A stretch of 64,000 nucleotides of DNA from Rubrivirga marina (GTDB lineage: Bacteria > Bacteroidota > Rhodothermia > Rhodothermales > Rubricoccaceae). Shown piece by piece: positions 1 to 8,447 of this stretch. The position numbers and the translations under genes were made by a program. Within the stretch, counting starts at the first letter, position 1. Each line of letters starts with the position of its first letter. The stretch lies in contig NZ_MQWD01000001.1 of NCBI RefSeq assembly GCF_002283365.1, positions 4,410,992-4,474,991 on the forward strand. The letters run 5' to 3'. The notes under the pieces are model-generated. The model was not told the DNA's origin and did no database searches. It was given only the letters and a program-made list of their open reading frames with translations.

Positions 1-1
1 G

Positions 2-811
2 CTACGAGCGAGTGCGAGTCCGAAGCGAGCCCAGGGGCTCTGCGTCGTCGCCGGCCTCCGCCAGCCCGTCGAGACCGAGCCGCGGGACCGCGGTCCCCCT
101 CCCCGTCCCACCCGACGCCCCGAGGCGGTCCGCCTCGCCGGTCTCCGACCGGACGAGCAGGTCGACCTGGTCCGCCAGCCCTTCGAACTCTCTCTGCCGC
201 CTGTCGGACCACCGCTTGAGCGACGCGCGCACCGAGAAGTAGATGGCCGCGCCCATCCCGAGCGTCAGCACTGGGATGACCCAGACCATCGGCTCGAAGT
301 CGCCGAACCCGAAGAGGAGCGACAGCAGGAGCGCGAACCCGGCCGAGATCGGGACGAGACCGCGGAGACCGCCCGCGTCGTGCGCTTTCGACGTCGAGAA
401 CGTGAGACGCGTGCCGCCCTCGGCCGGCTCGGCGACAACGCGGAGGTTCGACTGCTCGCCGCTCGTCCACTCGCGGACGCGGCCGATCTCGGTCGGGATG
501 CCCTGCGCGCCGAACGTCCTCCGGAAGCGGGCGATGGCCTGCGCCCAGACGTCGTCCGTCAGCTCGCCCGGCACGACGCGGACGACGCGCGGCGTGAGGT
601 CGACGCCGGCCGCGACGACGGGCTCCGTCGGCGGGCCGTCGCGGAGCTCGGCGACGGCCGCCGCCACGTGCGCCGGGTCGAGCCCGGCCTCCGCGCCGAT
701 GGCCTGGAGTTCCTCGAGCGACAGCTCCTCGCCGCGGGCCTCGACGGCGTGCTGGCGCTCGGCCGCCCGGGCGAAGATCTGCCGGGCCTCGTCTTCTGTG
801 AACCCTTTCAT
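2..811 (-). CDS. two-helix membrane protein, tandem paralogue 1
   Basis: Predicted 269 aa. I do not recognise a named family. Three parts are visible. A soluble N-terminal helical segment (about residues 4-60) carries EDEARQIFARAAERQHA, then LSLEEL and GLDP. A middle part (about 80-140) contains REWTSG. Two hydrophobic helices (about 145-205) are followed by a charged tail with FEGLADQVDLL. The same architecture is repeated in the next three genes. The start is the ATG whose ATGA overlaps the stop of the upstream gene by 4 nt, so the four genes look translationally coupled. The N-terminal segment resembles short helical modules near membrane anchors in Rhodothermia and Gemmatimonadota, but that is recollection. 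Function unknown. Confidence 0.75.
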   Translation of the reverse strand: MKGFTEDEARQIFARAAERQHAVEARGEELSLEELQAIGAEAGLDPAHVAAAVAELRDGPPTEPVVAAGVDLTPRVVRVVPGELTDDVWAQAIARFRRTFGAQGIPTEIGRVREWTSGEQSNLRVVAEPAEGGTRLTFSTSKAHDAGGLRGLVPISAGFALLLSLLFGFGDFEPMVWVIPVLTLGMGAAIYFSVRASLKRWSDRRQREFEGLADQVDLLVRSETGEADRLGASGGTGRGTAVPRLGLDGLAEAGDDAEPLGSLRTRTRS

Positions 812-1590
812 CGCGACCGGCGGCGATCGGCGGGTCGGTCCGCCTCGGGGCCGAGGCCGGCGGGGTCGTCGGCCAGGAGCGACGGGTCGATCCGCCCCGC
901 AGCGTTGGGAGAGGCGACGGGTGGTGCGGCCTCGCCCGCCTCGGCGGCGCGCTGGATGACCCCGTCCATCTGGCGCCCGCGCTCGTCGGCCCAGCGGCGC
1001 TGCCCGATGCCGAGGGCGAGCGCGCCGAGGGCCCCGCCGACGATCAGCATCAGACTCGTTGGGATGGCCTCGGGGTCGAACCCGGCGTTGATCGTCGAGA
1101 GGAACAGCGTGACGAGACCGGCCAGCGCGGCGACGGCGGCCATGACCGTCCCCTGGACACGGTCCTCGCGGCGGGTCTGGAGGTGGAGCCGGCTCCCCCC
1201 CCGCGCGGGCTCCAGCGACACGCGGAGGTTCCCGTTCCGCCACTCCCGCACGCCCCCACCGCCCGACACTTTGCCCTGCGCCGAGAACGTCCGCCGGGCG
1301 TCGCCGAGAACCTGCTCCCAGAGCGCGTCGGAGGGCGCGTCCGGGAGGAAGACGGTTCGGGAGACGCCGCGCGGGATCGGGCCGAACGACGGGCGCGCGG
1401 TCTCGGGCTCCCCGAGGGCGACCGAGCGGGCCGCGGCCTCGACGAACTCGGGGTCGAGCCCGGCCTCGGCCCCGATCGCACGGAGCTCGTCGAGCGACAG
1501 GCCGTCGGCGCGCGCGCCGACGGCGTGCTGGCGCTCGGCGGCGCGGGCGAACACCTCGCGCGCTTCCTCTTCGGTGAACTGGCGGTCCAT
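808..1590 (-). CDS. two-helix membrane protein, tandem paralogue 2
   Basis: Predicted 260 aa. It has the same layout as its neighbours. The N-terminal module reads FTEEEAREVFARAAERQHA, followed by LSLDEL and AGLDPEF. The middle domain contains VREWRNGN, and two hydrophobic helices lie near residues 150-205. The tail is less conserved than in the other copies, with no clear FExLLDR motif, and ends in an Asp/Arg-rich stretch. The stop overlaps the downstream start by 4 nt (ATGA), and the start overlaps the stop of the gene upstream by 1 nt (TGATG). N-terminal identity to copy 1 is striking while the tails have drifted, so the module is probably the functional constraint. Function unknown. Confidence 0.75.
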   Translation of the reverse strand: MDRQFTEEEAREVFARAAERQHAVGARADGLSLDELRAIGAEAGLDPEFVEAAARSVALGEPETARPSFGPIPRGVSRTVFLPDAPSDALWEQVLGDARRTFSAQGKVSGGGGVREWRNGNLRVSLEPARGGSRLHLQTRREDRVQGTVMAAVAALAGLVTLFLSTINAGFDPEAIPTSLMLIVGGALGALALGIGQRRWADERGRQMDGVIQRAAEAGEAAPPVASPNAAGRIDPSLLADDPAGLGPEADRPADRRRSR

Positions 1591-2402
1591 CAGGTTCGGG
1601 TGCGGGTGCGACCGGCCGCGCGCTCTTCGTCCGGGGCCTCGCCGAGAGTGTCGAGCGAGAGGCGGGGCGCCGGGGCGGCCGACCGGGCCGCCGGGACGGG
1701 CGGGACCGCCTCGGCCACGGGCTCGGCGTCACGGGCCACGAGCTCCAAGCGGTCGAGGAGCGCCTCGAACCGCCCGGCCTCGTGGCGCTGCCAGCCTCGC
1801 GAGCCGATCTGGACACCCGCGCCGAAGAGGATCCCCAGCCCCGCCATGATCCCGGCCGCGATCCACAGTTCGGGGTCGACGCCCGCCACGGCCAGGACGG
1901 TGAACAGCACGGCCATGGCCGACTGAATCGCCGCGGCGATGGAGAGGCCAAAGACGACCTCGCGAATCGACCGTGTCAGCGTGAGGCGCGTGCCGTCGGG
2001 GGTGGGCTCGGCGGTCAGCCGTGTGACGGTCCCGTTTTTCGTCCCGCCGTTGATCACGGTCCACTCGCGGAGCCGGCCGATCTGGCCGGCCATGCCGGGC
2101 TGGCCGAACTCGCGCCGGGCGTGCCCCACCATCGAGGCCCAGGCGTCCTCACTGATCGGACCGTCGAGGAGCCGCGTCCGGACGACCTCGACGGGTGCTC
2201 CGAGCAGCGTCTTCTGGTCGTGGGGCGCGGCGTCGAGCTCGGCCGCGGCGACGGCGACGAGGCGGGGGTCGAGGCCGGCCGCGCGGGCGGCCTCCTCGAG
2301 CTCCTCGAGGGACAGCCCCTCGGCCCCCGACGCCGTGCGCTGGCGGTCGGCGACGAGCGCGAAGATGCGCTGGGCCTCCTCTTCGGAGTAGCGGCGGGGC
2401 AT
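1590..2402 (-). CDS. two-helix membrane protein, tandem paralogue 3
   Basis: Predicted 270 aa. The N-terminal module YSEEEAQRIFALVADRQ is followed by LSLEELEEAARAAGLDP. The middle domain contains LREWTVINGG, a longer version of the REW motif. Two hydrophobic helices lie near residues 155-210, and the tail holds FEALLDRLELVARD followed by a Pro/Ala-rich linker. I chose the ATG at 2402 because the conserved module begins at residue 3. A longer open frame upstream only shadows copy 4. The gap to copy 4 is 2 nt. Function unknown. Confidence 0.75.
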   Translation of the reverse strand: MPRRYSEEEAQRIFALVADRQRTASGAEGLSLEELEEAARAAGLDPRLVAVAAAELDAAPHDQKTLLGAPVEVVRTRLLDGPISEDAWASMVGHARREFGQPGMAGQIGRLREWTVINGGTKNGTVTRLTAEPTPDGTRLTLTRSIREVVFGLSIAAAIQSAMAVLFTVLAVAGVDPELWIAAGIMAGLGILFGAGVQIGSRGWQRHEAGRFEALLDRLELVARDAEPVAEAVPPVPAARSAAPAPRLSLDTLGEAPDEERAAGRTRTRT

Positions 2403-2404
2403 GG

Positions 2405-3211
2405 CTAGGCGCGGACGCGGTGGGGGGACGACGTGGAGCCGGCCCTGTCCGCCTCGGCGTCGAGGTGGACGGGGTCGATGCGTCCGGTGGTGGTCGCGGG
2501 CGGGGCCGACGCGGGCTCGGTGCGGGAGGCGAGGTCGATCCGGTCGAGGAGGGACTCGAAGCGATCGGGCGTCCGGCGAGCCGAAACGCGGGCCGACATC
2601 CACATCACCGCGTACAGGGCGAGGGCTGCCGCAGCGATCCAGGACACCGCGAGGACCACATTCCCCATCTCCCCCGGCGGACCCAGCAGGGCCCCCATCG
2701 CGCCGAGCATCAGTCCGACGAAGCCGATCGTACCGCCGAAGATGTAGCCCATCATCTGGTACGTGTTCGGCGCCTCGACCGTCACGAGGTCGCCGTCCGG
2801 ACGCTGCTCGACGGTCACCGTGTAGGCCGTCGACATGGACGAGGTGCTGCTCGACGACGTCCCCGTCGACCACTCGCGACGCGTGCCGATCTGCTGGGCC
2901 GTCCCGCCGAGCTTGAACTCGGCCCGGACGAGGTCCACGATGCGCTCCCACTCGCGGTCGGAGACCCGATCCGGCAGCAGCCGCGCGCGGCGGACGCCAA
3001 CCGGCACACCGTGCCACGTCGCCCGGTGTCCGTCGCAGACGCGCTCGGAGGTCGCCTCGGCGCGGACGAGCGAGGGGTCGAGGCCGGCGCTCCGAGCGAT
3101 CTCTGCCAGTTCGTCGAGCGTGAGGCCGTCCTCGGCCGGCGCCGCGTGCTGGCGGCGCGCGGCGCGGGCGAAGATGCGGCGGGCCTCGTCGGCGGAGTAG
3201 CGGTCGGGCAT
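2405..3211 (-). CDS. two-helix membrane protein, tandem paralogue 4 (promoter-proximal)
   Basis: Predicted 268 aa. This is the first gene of the four-copy run on the - strand. The N-terminal module reads YSADEARRIFARAARRQHA, then LTLDELAEIARSAGLDP. The middle domain has RREWSTG and a Ser/Thr-rich loop. Two hydrophobic helices (about residues 165-220) include a GGTIGF turn, and the tail contains FESLLDRIDLASR, matching copy 3. The 82-nt gap upstream to the SDR gene could hold a promoter, but no convincing box was seen. Function unknown. The repeated two-helix anchor with a soluble module suggests a hetero-oligomeric membrane assembly, which is inference. Confidence 0.75.
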   Translation of the reverse strand: MPDRYSADEARRIFARAARRQHAAPAEDGLTLDELAEIARSAGLDPSLVRAEATSERVCDGHRATWHGVPVGVRRARLLPDRVSDREWERIVDLVRAEFKLGGTAQQIGTRREWSTGTSSSSTSSMSTAYTVTVEQRPDGDLVTVEAPNTYQMMGYIFGGTIGFVGLMLGAMGALLGPPGEMGNVVLAVSWIAAAALALYAVMWMSARVSARRTPDRFESLLDRIDLASRTEPASAPPATTTGRIDPVHLDAEADRAGSTSSPHRVRA

Positions 3212-3293
3212 GGGCTCGGGGGGTGCCCGAACCTACGGAGCTCACCGGCCCGGGGTGCGCCCAGAATCGGCCCCCAGCGACCCGCCCGTGCGA

Positions 3294-4067
3294 TTACCGG
3301 ACGTACGAGGCGGCGTTGACGTCGACCGTCGTGCCGGTCGCGTGGTCGGCGAGACCCGAGGCGAGGAAGACGACCGTCGGGGCAACGTCGTCGGGCTCCG
3401 TCAGCCGGTCGAGCGCGATTCCTCGCGCCGCGGCGGCCTCCCCGTTCTTCTCGATGAAGGCGGCGGCCATGTCGGTCCGCGTGAACCCGGGGGCGACGCC
3501 GAACGCCGCGAGCCCGCCGCCGGCCCGCGCCAGCGACTTCGTGAGCGCCACGACGCCGCCCTTCGACGCCGCGTAGGCGAGGTACTCGGGATCGTCGCCG
3601 CGGAAGGCGGCCCGGCTGGAGACGGTCACGAGGCGGACCGTCACACCGGATTCGCCCTCCTGACGGCGGTCCCGGGCATGGCGCACCGCGGCCCGCCCGA
3701 GCTCGGCGACCGAGCGGAGGTTGACGGCGAGCGTCCGGTCCCAGGCTGCGAGCCAATCGTCGAACGGCGCGTCGAGCGGCGCCTCCTCAAACGTGCCGGC
3801 GTTCGCGACCACCACGTCGACGTGGCCGAACGCGTCGAGGGCCGCGTCGAACAGGTCCTGCCCGGCCCCCGACGCTTCGAGGTCCGCCCCGAAGACGCGG
3901 CTGTCGTTCCCGATGGCGAGGGCCAGCGCCTCGGCGGCCTCGCGGCTCCGGCCGTAATGGACGCCCACGGTCGCCCCGGCGTCCCCGAGGTGCTCCGCGA
4001 CGGCCCGGCCGATCCCTCGGCTGGCGCCCGTCACGAGCGCGACGCGGCCTCCGAGGTCGACCGTCAC
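3294..4067 (-). CDS. short-chain dehydrogenase/reductase (FabG-like)
   Basis: Predicted 257 aa, the classical SDR length. The N-terminal Rossmann motif TGASRGIG (about residues 12-19), the NAG motif, the catalytic Ser in TVSSRAAF and the YAASK pair are all present. The usual PGF(T)xTDM and terminal TGTTVDVNA segments also occur. It should catalyse NAD(P)H-dependent oxidation or reduction of a carbonyl or alcohol. FabG-like 3-oxoacyl-ACP reductase is the closest guess, but the substrate cannot be read from sequence. The GTG start is chosen because the conserved beta strand begins five residues later and GTGA overlaps the stop of the upstream gene by 4 nt. This suggests coupling to the secreted lipocalin-like gene. 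Confidence 0.88.
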   Translation of the reverse strand: MTVDLGGRVALVTGASRGIGRAVAEHLGDAGATVGVHYGRSREAAEALALAIGNDSRVFGADLEASGAGQDLFDAALDAFGHVDVVVANAGTFEEAPLDAPFDDWLAAWDRTLAVNLRSVAELGRAAVRHARDRRQEGESGVTVRLVTVSSRAAFRGDDPEYLAYAASKGGVVALTKSLARAGGGLAAFGVAPGFTRTDMAAAFIEKNGEAAAARGIALDRLTEPDDVAPTVVFLASGLADHATGTTVDVNAASYVR

Positions 4068-4492
4068 GAGCGGGCGCGCACCAAGCGAACGACGAGCCCG
4101 TCGGTCGTCGTCATCTCCAAGCGGCCGTCCGAGAGGAATCGGTAGCCCACGGGGTCGTCGCCCTCCACCATGATCTTTCCTTCTTCGGTGTCGAACGAGA
4201 ACGTCCGCTCGTGCGAGAGCGGGTCGAGGTCCTGGACCATCTCCATCTCGACGCGCGCGGTGCCCTCGGCCCGGAACATGCAGGTCATCTCCTCGACCGC
4301 GACGTCCATCTCCCCGAGGCGGCCGGCCTCGACGACCTCTTCGAGCGTCCACTCGCCGACGAGCGCGGCGTCGACGTCCTCCGCCTCGGCGACGGTGGCG
4401 GGGGGCGTGGTCGGCGGCGGGGCCGGCTCGGGATCGGACTGGGCGACGGCGGGGACGGCCAGGACGGCGGCGGCGAGGACGAGCGTGCGCAT
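4064..4492 (-). CDS. secreted lipocalin-like protein
   Basis: Predicted 142 aa. A signal peptide (residues 1-18, cleavage after AVAQ) leads to a Pro/Ala linker. A small beta-rich domain follows with GEWTLEEV near residue 47, one Cys in EEMTCMF, and a repeating pattern of GTARVEM, RFLSDGRLEM and a final strand. This layout (a GxW turn at the first strand, short antiparallel strands) fits the lipocalin-like domain families common in Bacteroidota. Ligand unknown. The stop overlaps the SDR start (GTGA). The next gene upstream encodes another protein of the same type, so the two may be related envelope proteins. Confidence 0.7.
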   Translation of the reverse strand: MRTLVLAAAVLAVPAVAQSDPEPAPPPTTPPATVAEAEDVDAALVGEWTLEEVVEAGRLGEMDVAVEEMTCMFRAEGTARVEMEMVQDLDPLSHERTFSFDTEEGKIMVEGDDPVGYRFLSDGRLEMTTTDGLVVRLVRARS

Positions 4493-4545
4493 GGCGATGA
4501 GGTGGGACGGGGCACGAACGGGTGCCCGGCGGAGCTTCGTGCGGC

Positions 4546-5250
4546 CTAGTCGGCCATTCGTGACAAAATCGTCCGCTCCCCGTCGGCCTCGACCACCAAC
4601 TGGCGGCGGCCGGCGTCGTCGCGGGCGAACGTGTAGCGGGCGGGGTCGTCGCCGAGCAGGACGTACGGGCCGGCGACGACGTATTCGCCGTCGTCGAGGT
4701 CGTCGCCGCGGCGGATCTCGGCGCGACCGTCGGGACCGAACCGGACGCCGAACGGCTCGCCCTCGCGGGTGCCTTCCCAGCCTCCGAGGAGTTCGGGGTC
4801 GCGGGCGAGAGCGGGATCCGCCTCGCGGAGGAGCAGGACGATGCCCGTCTCGAGATCGGCCACGGTCAGGAGCGTCCGGTCGCGGGCGACCTCGAGGACC
4901 GTCACGTCGCCGCGGTCGCGGAGGACGAGTTGGCCGGCCGAGGCGACGTACCGCCCGCCCTGGAAACGGCCGATGAGCTCGGCGTCGTCGGGGTCGAGAA
5001 AGACGTAGACGGCGTCGAGTTCGTCGGGCGTGAACGTGAGCCGGGCGAAGACGAGGTTGTCGTCGTACGGCACGTTCTCGGCCGCCACCAGCTCCCACGT
5101 GCCGACCACGTCGGGCGCCTCGGGCTCCACCGGCGGCGGGAGCACCTGCCCATGGGCGGCGGCCGCCCACAGGACGAGGAGGATCGGAAGGGCGCGGAGG
5201 AGCACGGCGACGAAGAGGGGCGGTCTCTTCGACGCCTCCGCTCTCCCCAC
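4546..5250 (-). CDS. secreted protein with two lipocalin-like repeats
   Basis: Predicted 234 aa. The N-terminus is basic and then hydrophobic (about residues 12-33), ending in AAAHGQ, which looks like a signal peptide. Two repeats follow. The first starts with VGTWELVAAE near residue 49. The second starts with LGGWEGTREGE near residue 155, and each has the GxW turn and a run of short beta strands. No catalytic motif was seen. The reading frame begins with GTG at 5250 and has no internal Met before the signal region. It sits 4 nt downstream of the DUF2480 gene and is probably co-transcribed with it. Role unknown. Confidence 0.7.
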   Translation of the reverse strand: MGRAEASKRPPLFVAVLLRALPILLVLWAAAAHGQVLPPPVEPEAPDVVGTWELVAAENVPYDDNLVFARLTFTPDELDAVYVFLDPDDAELIGRFQGGRYVASAGQLVLRDRGDVTVLEVARDRTLLTVADLETGIVLLLREADPALARDPELLGGWEGTREGEPFGVRFGPDGRAEIRRGDDLDDGEYVVAGPYVLLGDDPARYTFARDDAGRRQLVVEADGERTILSRMAD

Positions 5251-5254
5251 GGTT

Positions 5255-5845
5255 CTACCGAGGCGGCCCGACGGGCTTCTTTCCCGTCGGCAACCCGGCC
5301 GGCTTGACGCCAGCGGGCTTCGCGGTGGCCCCCCCGGTGGACGCCGTCGCCGGCTTCCGCCAGACGGGCACGGCCGAGCAGGCCTCGCCGTACATGATCT
5401 TCGACGCGCCCCCCTGGAGCCGGCGCGTCGCCTGCACGAACGCGTCGAGCGGGACGAGGTCGTTGCCGCAGCCCTTCAGCACGACGGGCTTGCCCTCGTA
5501 CCGCGACCAGTCGAGGTCTCGGAGGTTCGCCATCAGCCCGGCCTGGCGGACCTCGGCGGGCGTCCCGGCCGCGACCGACGCCGCGACGCCGTCGAGGCGG
5601 GCGGCGACGAGCATGTAAGCCCACGTCGGAATCAGCGCGTCGGCCGAGCAGAACACGGCAACGTCACTCCCCTCGTACTGCGACCAGTCGGTCTCCTTCA
5701 GCGACTGGCGGAACTCGCGCTCGCGGAGGACGAGCCCCCGGTAGAGGTGCGGCTCGAGGTCGAACGCCGCGGGCTCGGGCGGGGCGAGCGCGGCGAGGTC
5801 GAGCGTCTCGATGGCGCTCTCGGCGACGCGGTTGACGATCTCCAT
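5255..5845 (-). CDS. DUF2480 family protein
   Basis: Predicted 196 aa. It matches DUF2480, a family found in Bacteroidota: EIVNRVAESAIETLDL at the N-terminus, then LYRGLVLREREFR, DWSQYEG, CSADALIPTWAYMLVAARL and a closing segment with GCGNDLVPLDAF. Several of these invariant-looking blocks include Cys (VFCSAD, LKGCGND, GEACSAVPV), so metal binding is possible but unproven. The last 35 residues are a Lys/Pro/Ala-rich tail (KPAGVKPAGLPTGKKP) not expected in the core family and probably disordered. The likely operon continues downstream into the lipocalin-like genes and the SDR. The family's biochemical function is unknown. Confidence 0.85.
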   Translation of the reverse strand: MEIVNRVAESAIETLDLAALAPPEPAAFDLEPHLYRGLVLREREFRQSLKETDWSQYEGSDVAVFCSADALIPTWAYMLVAARLDGVAASVAAGTPAEVRQAGLMANLRDLDWSRYEGKPVVLKGCGNDLVPLDAFVQATRRLQGGASKIMYGEACSAVPVWRKPATASTGGATAKPAGVKPAGLPTGKKPVGPPR

Positions 5846-5984
5846 GGAGTCAGAGTGGGGAGTTGGCAGAGCCGGCCTTCGACTCAGGGTTCAGAGGTCG
5901 TGGCCCGGGGCGCTCTTACGCGGAGCGAGACTCGGAGGTCGGTCGCCCCGATGATCTCCGCACTCTGAGCTCACAGCCTCGACC

Positions 5985-7142
5985 TCACGCCGCGGCGCGG
6001 CGGCGGACGGTGTGGACGGCCTCGGCGACGCGCTCGACGGCCGCGTCCACCTCCGCCTCGGTGGTCGGGCGGCCCAGGCTGAAGCGGACGGAGGCGCGGG
6101 CCTGCGCCTCGGTCAGCCCCATCGCGCGGAGGACGTGGCTCGGCTCGTCGGTGTGGGCGTGGCAGGCGGAGCCGTTCGACGCGGCGACCCCGTGCATGAC
6201 CGGGAGGAGCTGCGCGGCGCGGGCGCCTTCGAACCGGAGGCTCGTCGTGTTCGGCAAGCGTGGGGCGTCGGCGGCGTTGACGACCGTCCCGGGCACGGCC
6301 TCGCAGACGGCGGTCTCGAACCGGTCGCGGAGCGCGGCCAGCCGCTCGGCGTCGGCCTCCCGCTCACGGCGCGCGAGGTGGGCGGCCATCCCGAGGCCGA
6401 CGATGCCTGGCACGTTGAGCGTGCCGCCGCGGAGCCCGCCCTCCTGACCGCCGCCGGTCACCTGTGGGCGGAGCTTCACGCGCGGCCCGCGCTGGCGGAC
6501 GTAGAGCGCGCCGACGCCCTTCGGTCCGTACAGCTTGTGGCCGGACATCGAGAGGAGGTCCACACTGTCGTGGTTGACCGAGATCGGGACCTTGCCGACG
6601 GCCTGCGTGGCGTCGCTCATCATGACGGCGCCGGCGGCGTGGGCGCGCTCGGCGATCTCCGGGATCGGCTGGATCACGCCGGTCTCGTTGTTGGCCCACA
6701 TCACGCTCACGAGGAACGTCTCGTCGTCGAGCGCGGCCTCGAGGTCGTCGAGGTCGACGAGGCCGTTCTCATCCACCGGAAGGTAGGTCGTCTCGAACCC
6801 CTCCCGCTCCATGGCCTCGCACGTGGCGAGGACGGCGCGGTGTTCGGTCTGGACGGTCACGATCCGGTGCCGCCGGCCTCCGTAGACGTCGCCGGCCCCC
6901 CGGATGGCGAGCGAGATGGCCTCGGTCGCGCCGCTCGTGAAGAACATCGTCCGCGGCGTGGCGCCGATGAGGCGGGCCGTCCGCTCGCGGGCCTGCTTGA
7001 CGGCCTCGTCGGCAGCCCAGCCGAAGGCGTGCTCGCTGGAAGCGTTTCCGAAGTGCTCGCCGAAGAACGGGAGCATCGCGTCGAGCACCTGGGGGTCGAC
7101 GGGCGTCGTCGCGTTGTAATCGAGGTAGATGGGCGTGGCCAT
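5985..7142 (-). CDS. cysteine desulfurase (NifS/IscS-like)
   Basis: Predicted 385 aa, normal for the family. It removes sulfur from L-cysteine with pyridoxal phosphate and hands it to Fe-S cluster or thio-cofactor assembly. Visible landmarks are YLDYNATTP at the start, the PLP-stacking His101 (TEHRAV), the PLP Schiff-base Lys203 in MSGHK, and the mobile catalytic Cys327 in SNGSACHAH. The RFSLGRPTT segment is also present. The short GSACHAH loop fits the group that includes NifS and IscS, but assignment within it is uncertain. No scaffold gene (iscU, sufB) is adjacent. About 140 nt separate it from DUF2480 downstream, so it may be its own transcript. Confidence 0.93.
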   Translation of the reverse strand: MATPIYLDYNATTPVDPQVLDAMLPFFGEHFGNASSEHAFGWAADEAVKQARERTARLIGATPRTMFFTSGATEAISLAIRGAGDVYGGRRHRIVTVQTEHRAVLATCEAMEREGFETTYLPVDENGLVDLDDLEAALDDETFLVSVMWANNETGVIQPIPEIAERAHAAGAVMMSDATQAVGKVPISVNHDSVDLLSMSGHKLYGPKGVGALYVRQRGPRVKLRPQVTGGGQEGGLRGGTLNVPGIVGLGMAAHLARREREADAERLAALRDRFETAVCEAVPGTVVNAADAPRLPNTTSLRFEGARAAQLLPVMHGVAASNGSACHAHTDEPSHVLRAMGLTEAQARASVRFSLGRPTTEAEVDAAVERVAEAVHTVRRRAAA

Positions 7143-7319
7143 GCGGTCGGTTCGATGGGCCGACGCGGCTCAGATTCTGGAGCTCCGCCGGCGACGATTT
7201 TCGGGTCCGCTGATGTATACGCTTTGGCTCGACGGGATGTTGTGGATCTTCGCTGGAGAGGGCCCCCGGGCACCGGCACGCCGGCCCGGTCGTTGACGCT
7301 CCTCCCCCGCTCCCGACCC

Positions 7320-8447
7320 ATGGTTCTCGGCCGCCTCCCGCTCCTCGCCCTGCTGACTGGCGTCTTCGCCGGCTCCGTAATGCTCCTGGCCGGCTGCAGC
7401 GAGTCGCCGCCGGTGACCGAGTGCGTCCCCGCCATCGACCCCGATTGCGAGACGCCCGACCCGGGCGAGGACGAGGTCGTCGCGGGCGTCAACCTGACCG
7501 ACCTCTTCGAAACGCCGACGGCCCCCGAGTCGGACGCGGCCCTCGCGATCGGCGTCAGCGCCACGGACGGCGAGCCGACCGTGACGGAGCTCCGGGCCGC
7601 AGCAGACGGGTCCCGGCAGTTCCTCCTCGCCTACGACTTCGAGGGCGAGCGGATCGTGACGGCGCTCGCCCGCGTGCCCCAGGGCGTCGGGGCCACGACG
7701 CGCCTGCCGACCGTCCTCGTCCTCACCGACGGGACCGACGGCGCCTCCGAGGCCGACCTCCTCACGGCCGCCGGGTTCGGCTTCCTCGTCGACAACGCCG
7801 TCCAGGTCGTCATGGCTTACCGCGGCGAGCCGCTCGTGGTCGGCGGCGACGCCGCGCGGTCGCAGTTCGAGCCGGACCCGTACCGCGCCGACGTGGGCGA
7901 CGTGCGCGCGATCCTCGGCGTGATCGACCGCGTCCCGCGCACCGACCCGTCCCGCCTCGGGCTCGTCGGCGTGGGGCGCGGCGGGACGGTCGCGCTCCTC
8001 GCCGCGGTCCGCGGCGCCAGCGTGTCGGCCGTCGTCGCGCTCGGCGCCCCCACCGACCTCTTCGCCGACTCGTTCCGCGGCGAGGTCCGGTCCCGCCTGC
8101 TCGGCACCACGCCGGCCAACCCGTACCCCGCGCTCGACGCCCTCGCGGCGCCGGCGTTCGCGCTCCGCGACGGCACGCTCGACCTCGAAGGCGCCCGGCT
8201 CGCCCTGACGCGTCTCTCCCCCGCCCGCCTCCGCCCGAACGACCGGCTCCCGGCCATCCTCGCCCTCCATGCCGCCGGCGACCCCGTGGTCGGGGAGGAC
8301 CAGCTTACAAGCCTCGATGCCGCCCTGACCTCGTCGGCCGCGAGGCCCCGCATCACCGAGATCGTCGACGACGTCACGCGCGAGGGGCTGATGGCCAACG
8401 GAACGGTCCAGGGCCGCATCGCGGCGTTCCTCGCTGCCGAGCTGTGA
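7320..8447 (+). CDS. alpha/beta-hydrolase-fold lipoprotein lacking the nucleophile Ser
   Basis: Predicted 375 aa. A lipoprotein signal with lipobox LLAGC (Cys26) is followed by an acidic linker and a domain whose order of strands fits dienelactone hydrolase or prolyl-oligopeptidase-like enzymes. The segment RLPTVLVLTDG plays the oxyanion strand, and SRLGLVGVGRGGTVALLAA the nucleophile elbow. The elbow normally reads GxSxG, but here it is G217-V-G219-R-G221, so Gly replaces the catalytic Ser. The late ALHAAGDPVV segment with the acid Asp is kept. I infer a binding or structural role, not esterase activity. Its stop overlaps the GNAT start (GTGA). Confidence 0.78.
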   Translation: MVLGRLPLLALLTGVFAGSVMLLAGCSESPPVTECVPAIDPDCETPDPGEDEVVAGVNLTDLFETPTAPESDAALAIGVSATDGEPTVTELRAAADGSRQFLLAYDFEGERIVTALARVPQGVGATTRLPTVLVLTDGTDGASEADLLTAAGFGFLVDNAVQVVMAYRGEPLVVGGDAARSQFEPDPYRADVGDVRAILGVIDRVPRTDPSRLGLVGVGRGGTVALLAAVRGASVSAVVALGAPTDLFADSFRGEVRSRLLGTTPANPYPALDALAAPAFALRDGTLDLEGARLALTRLSPARLRPNDRLPAILALHAAGDPVVGEDQLTSLDAALTSSAARPRITEIVDDVTREGLMANGTVQGRIAAFLAAEL

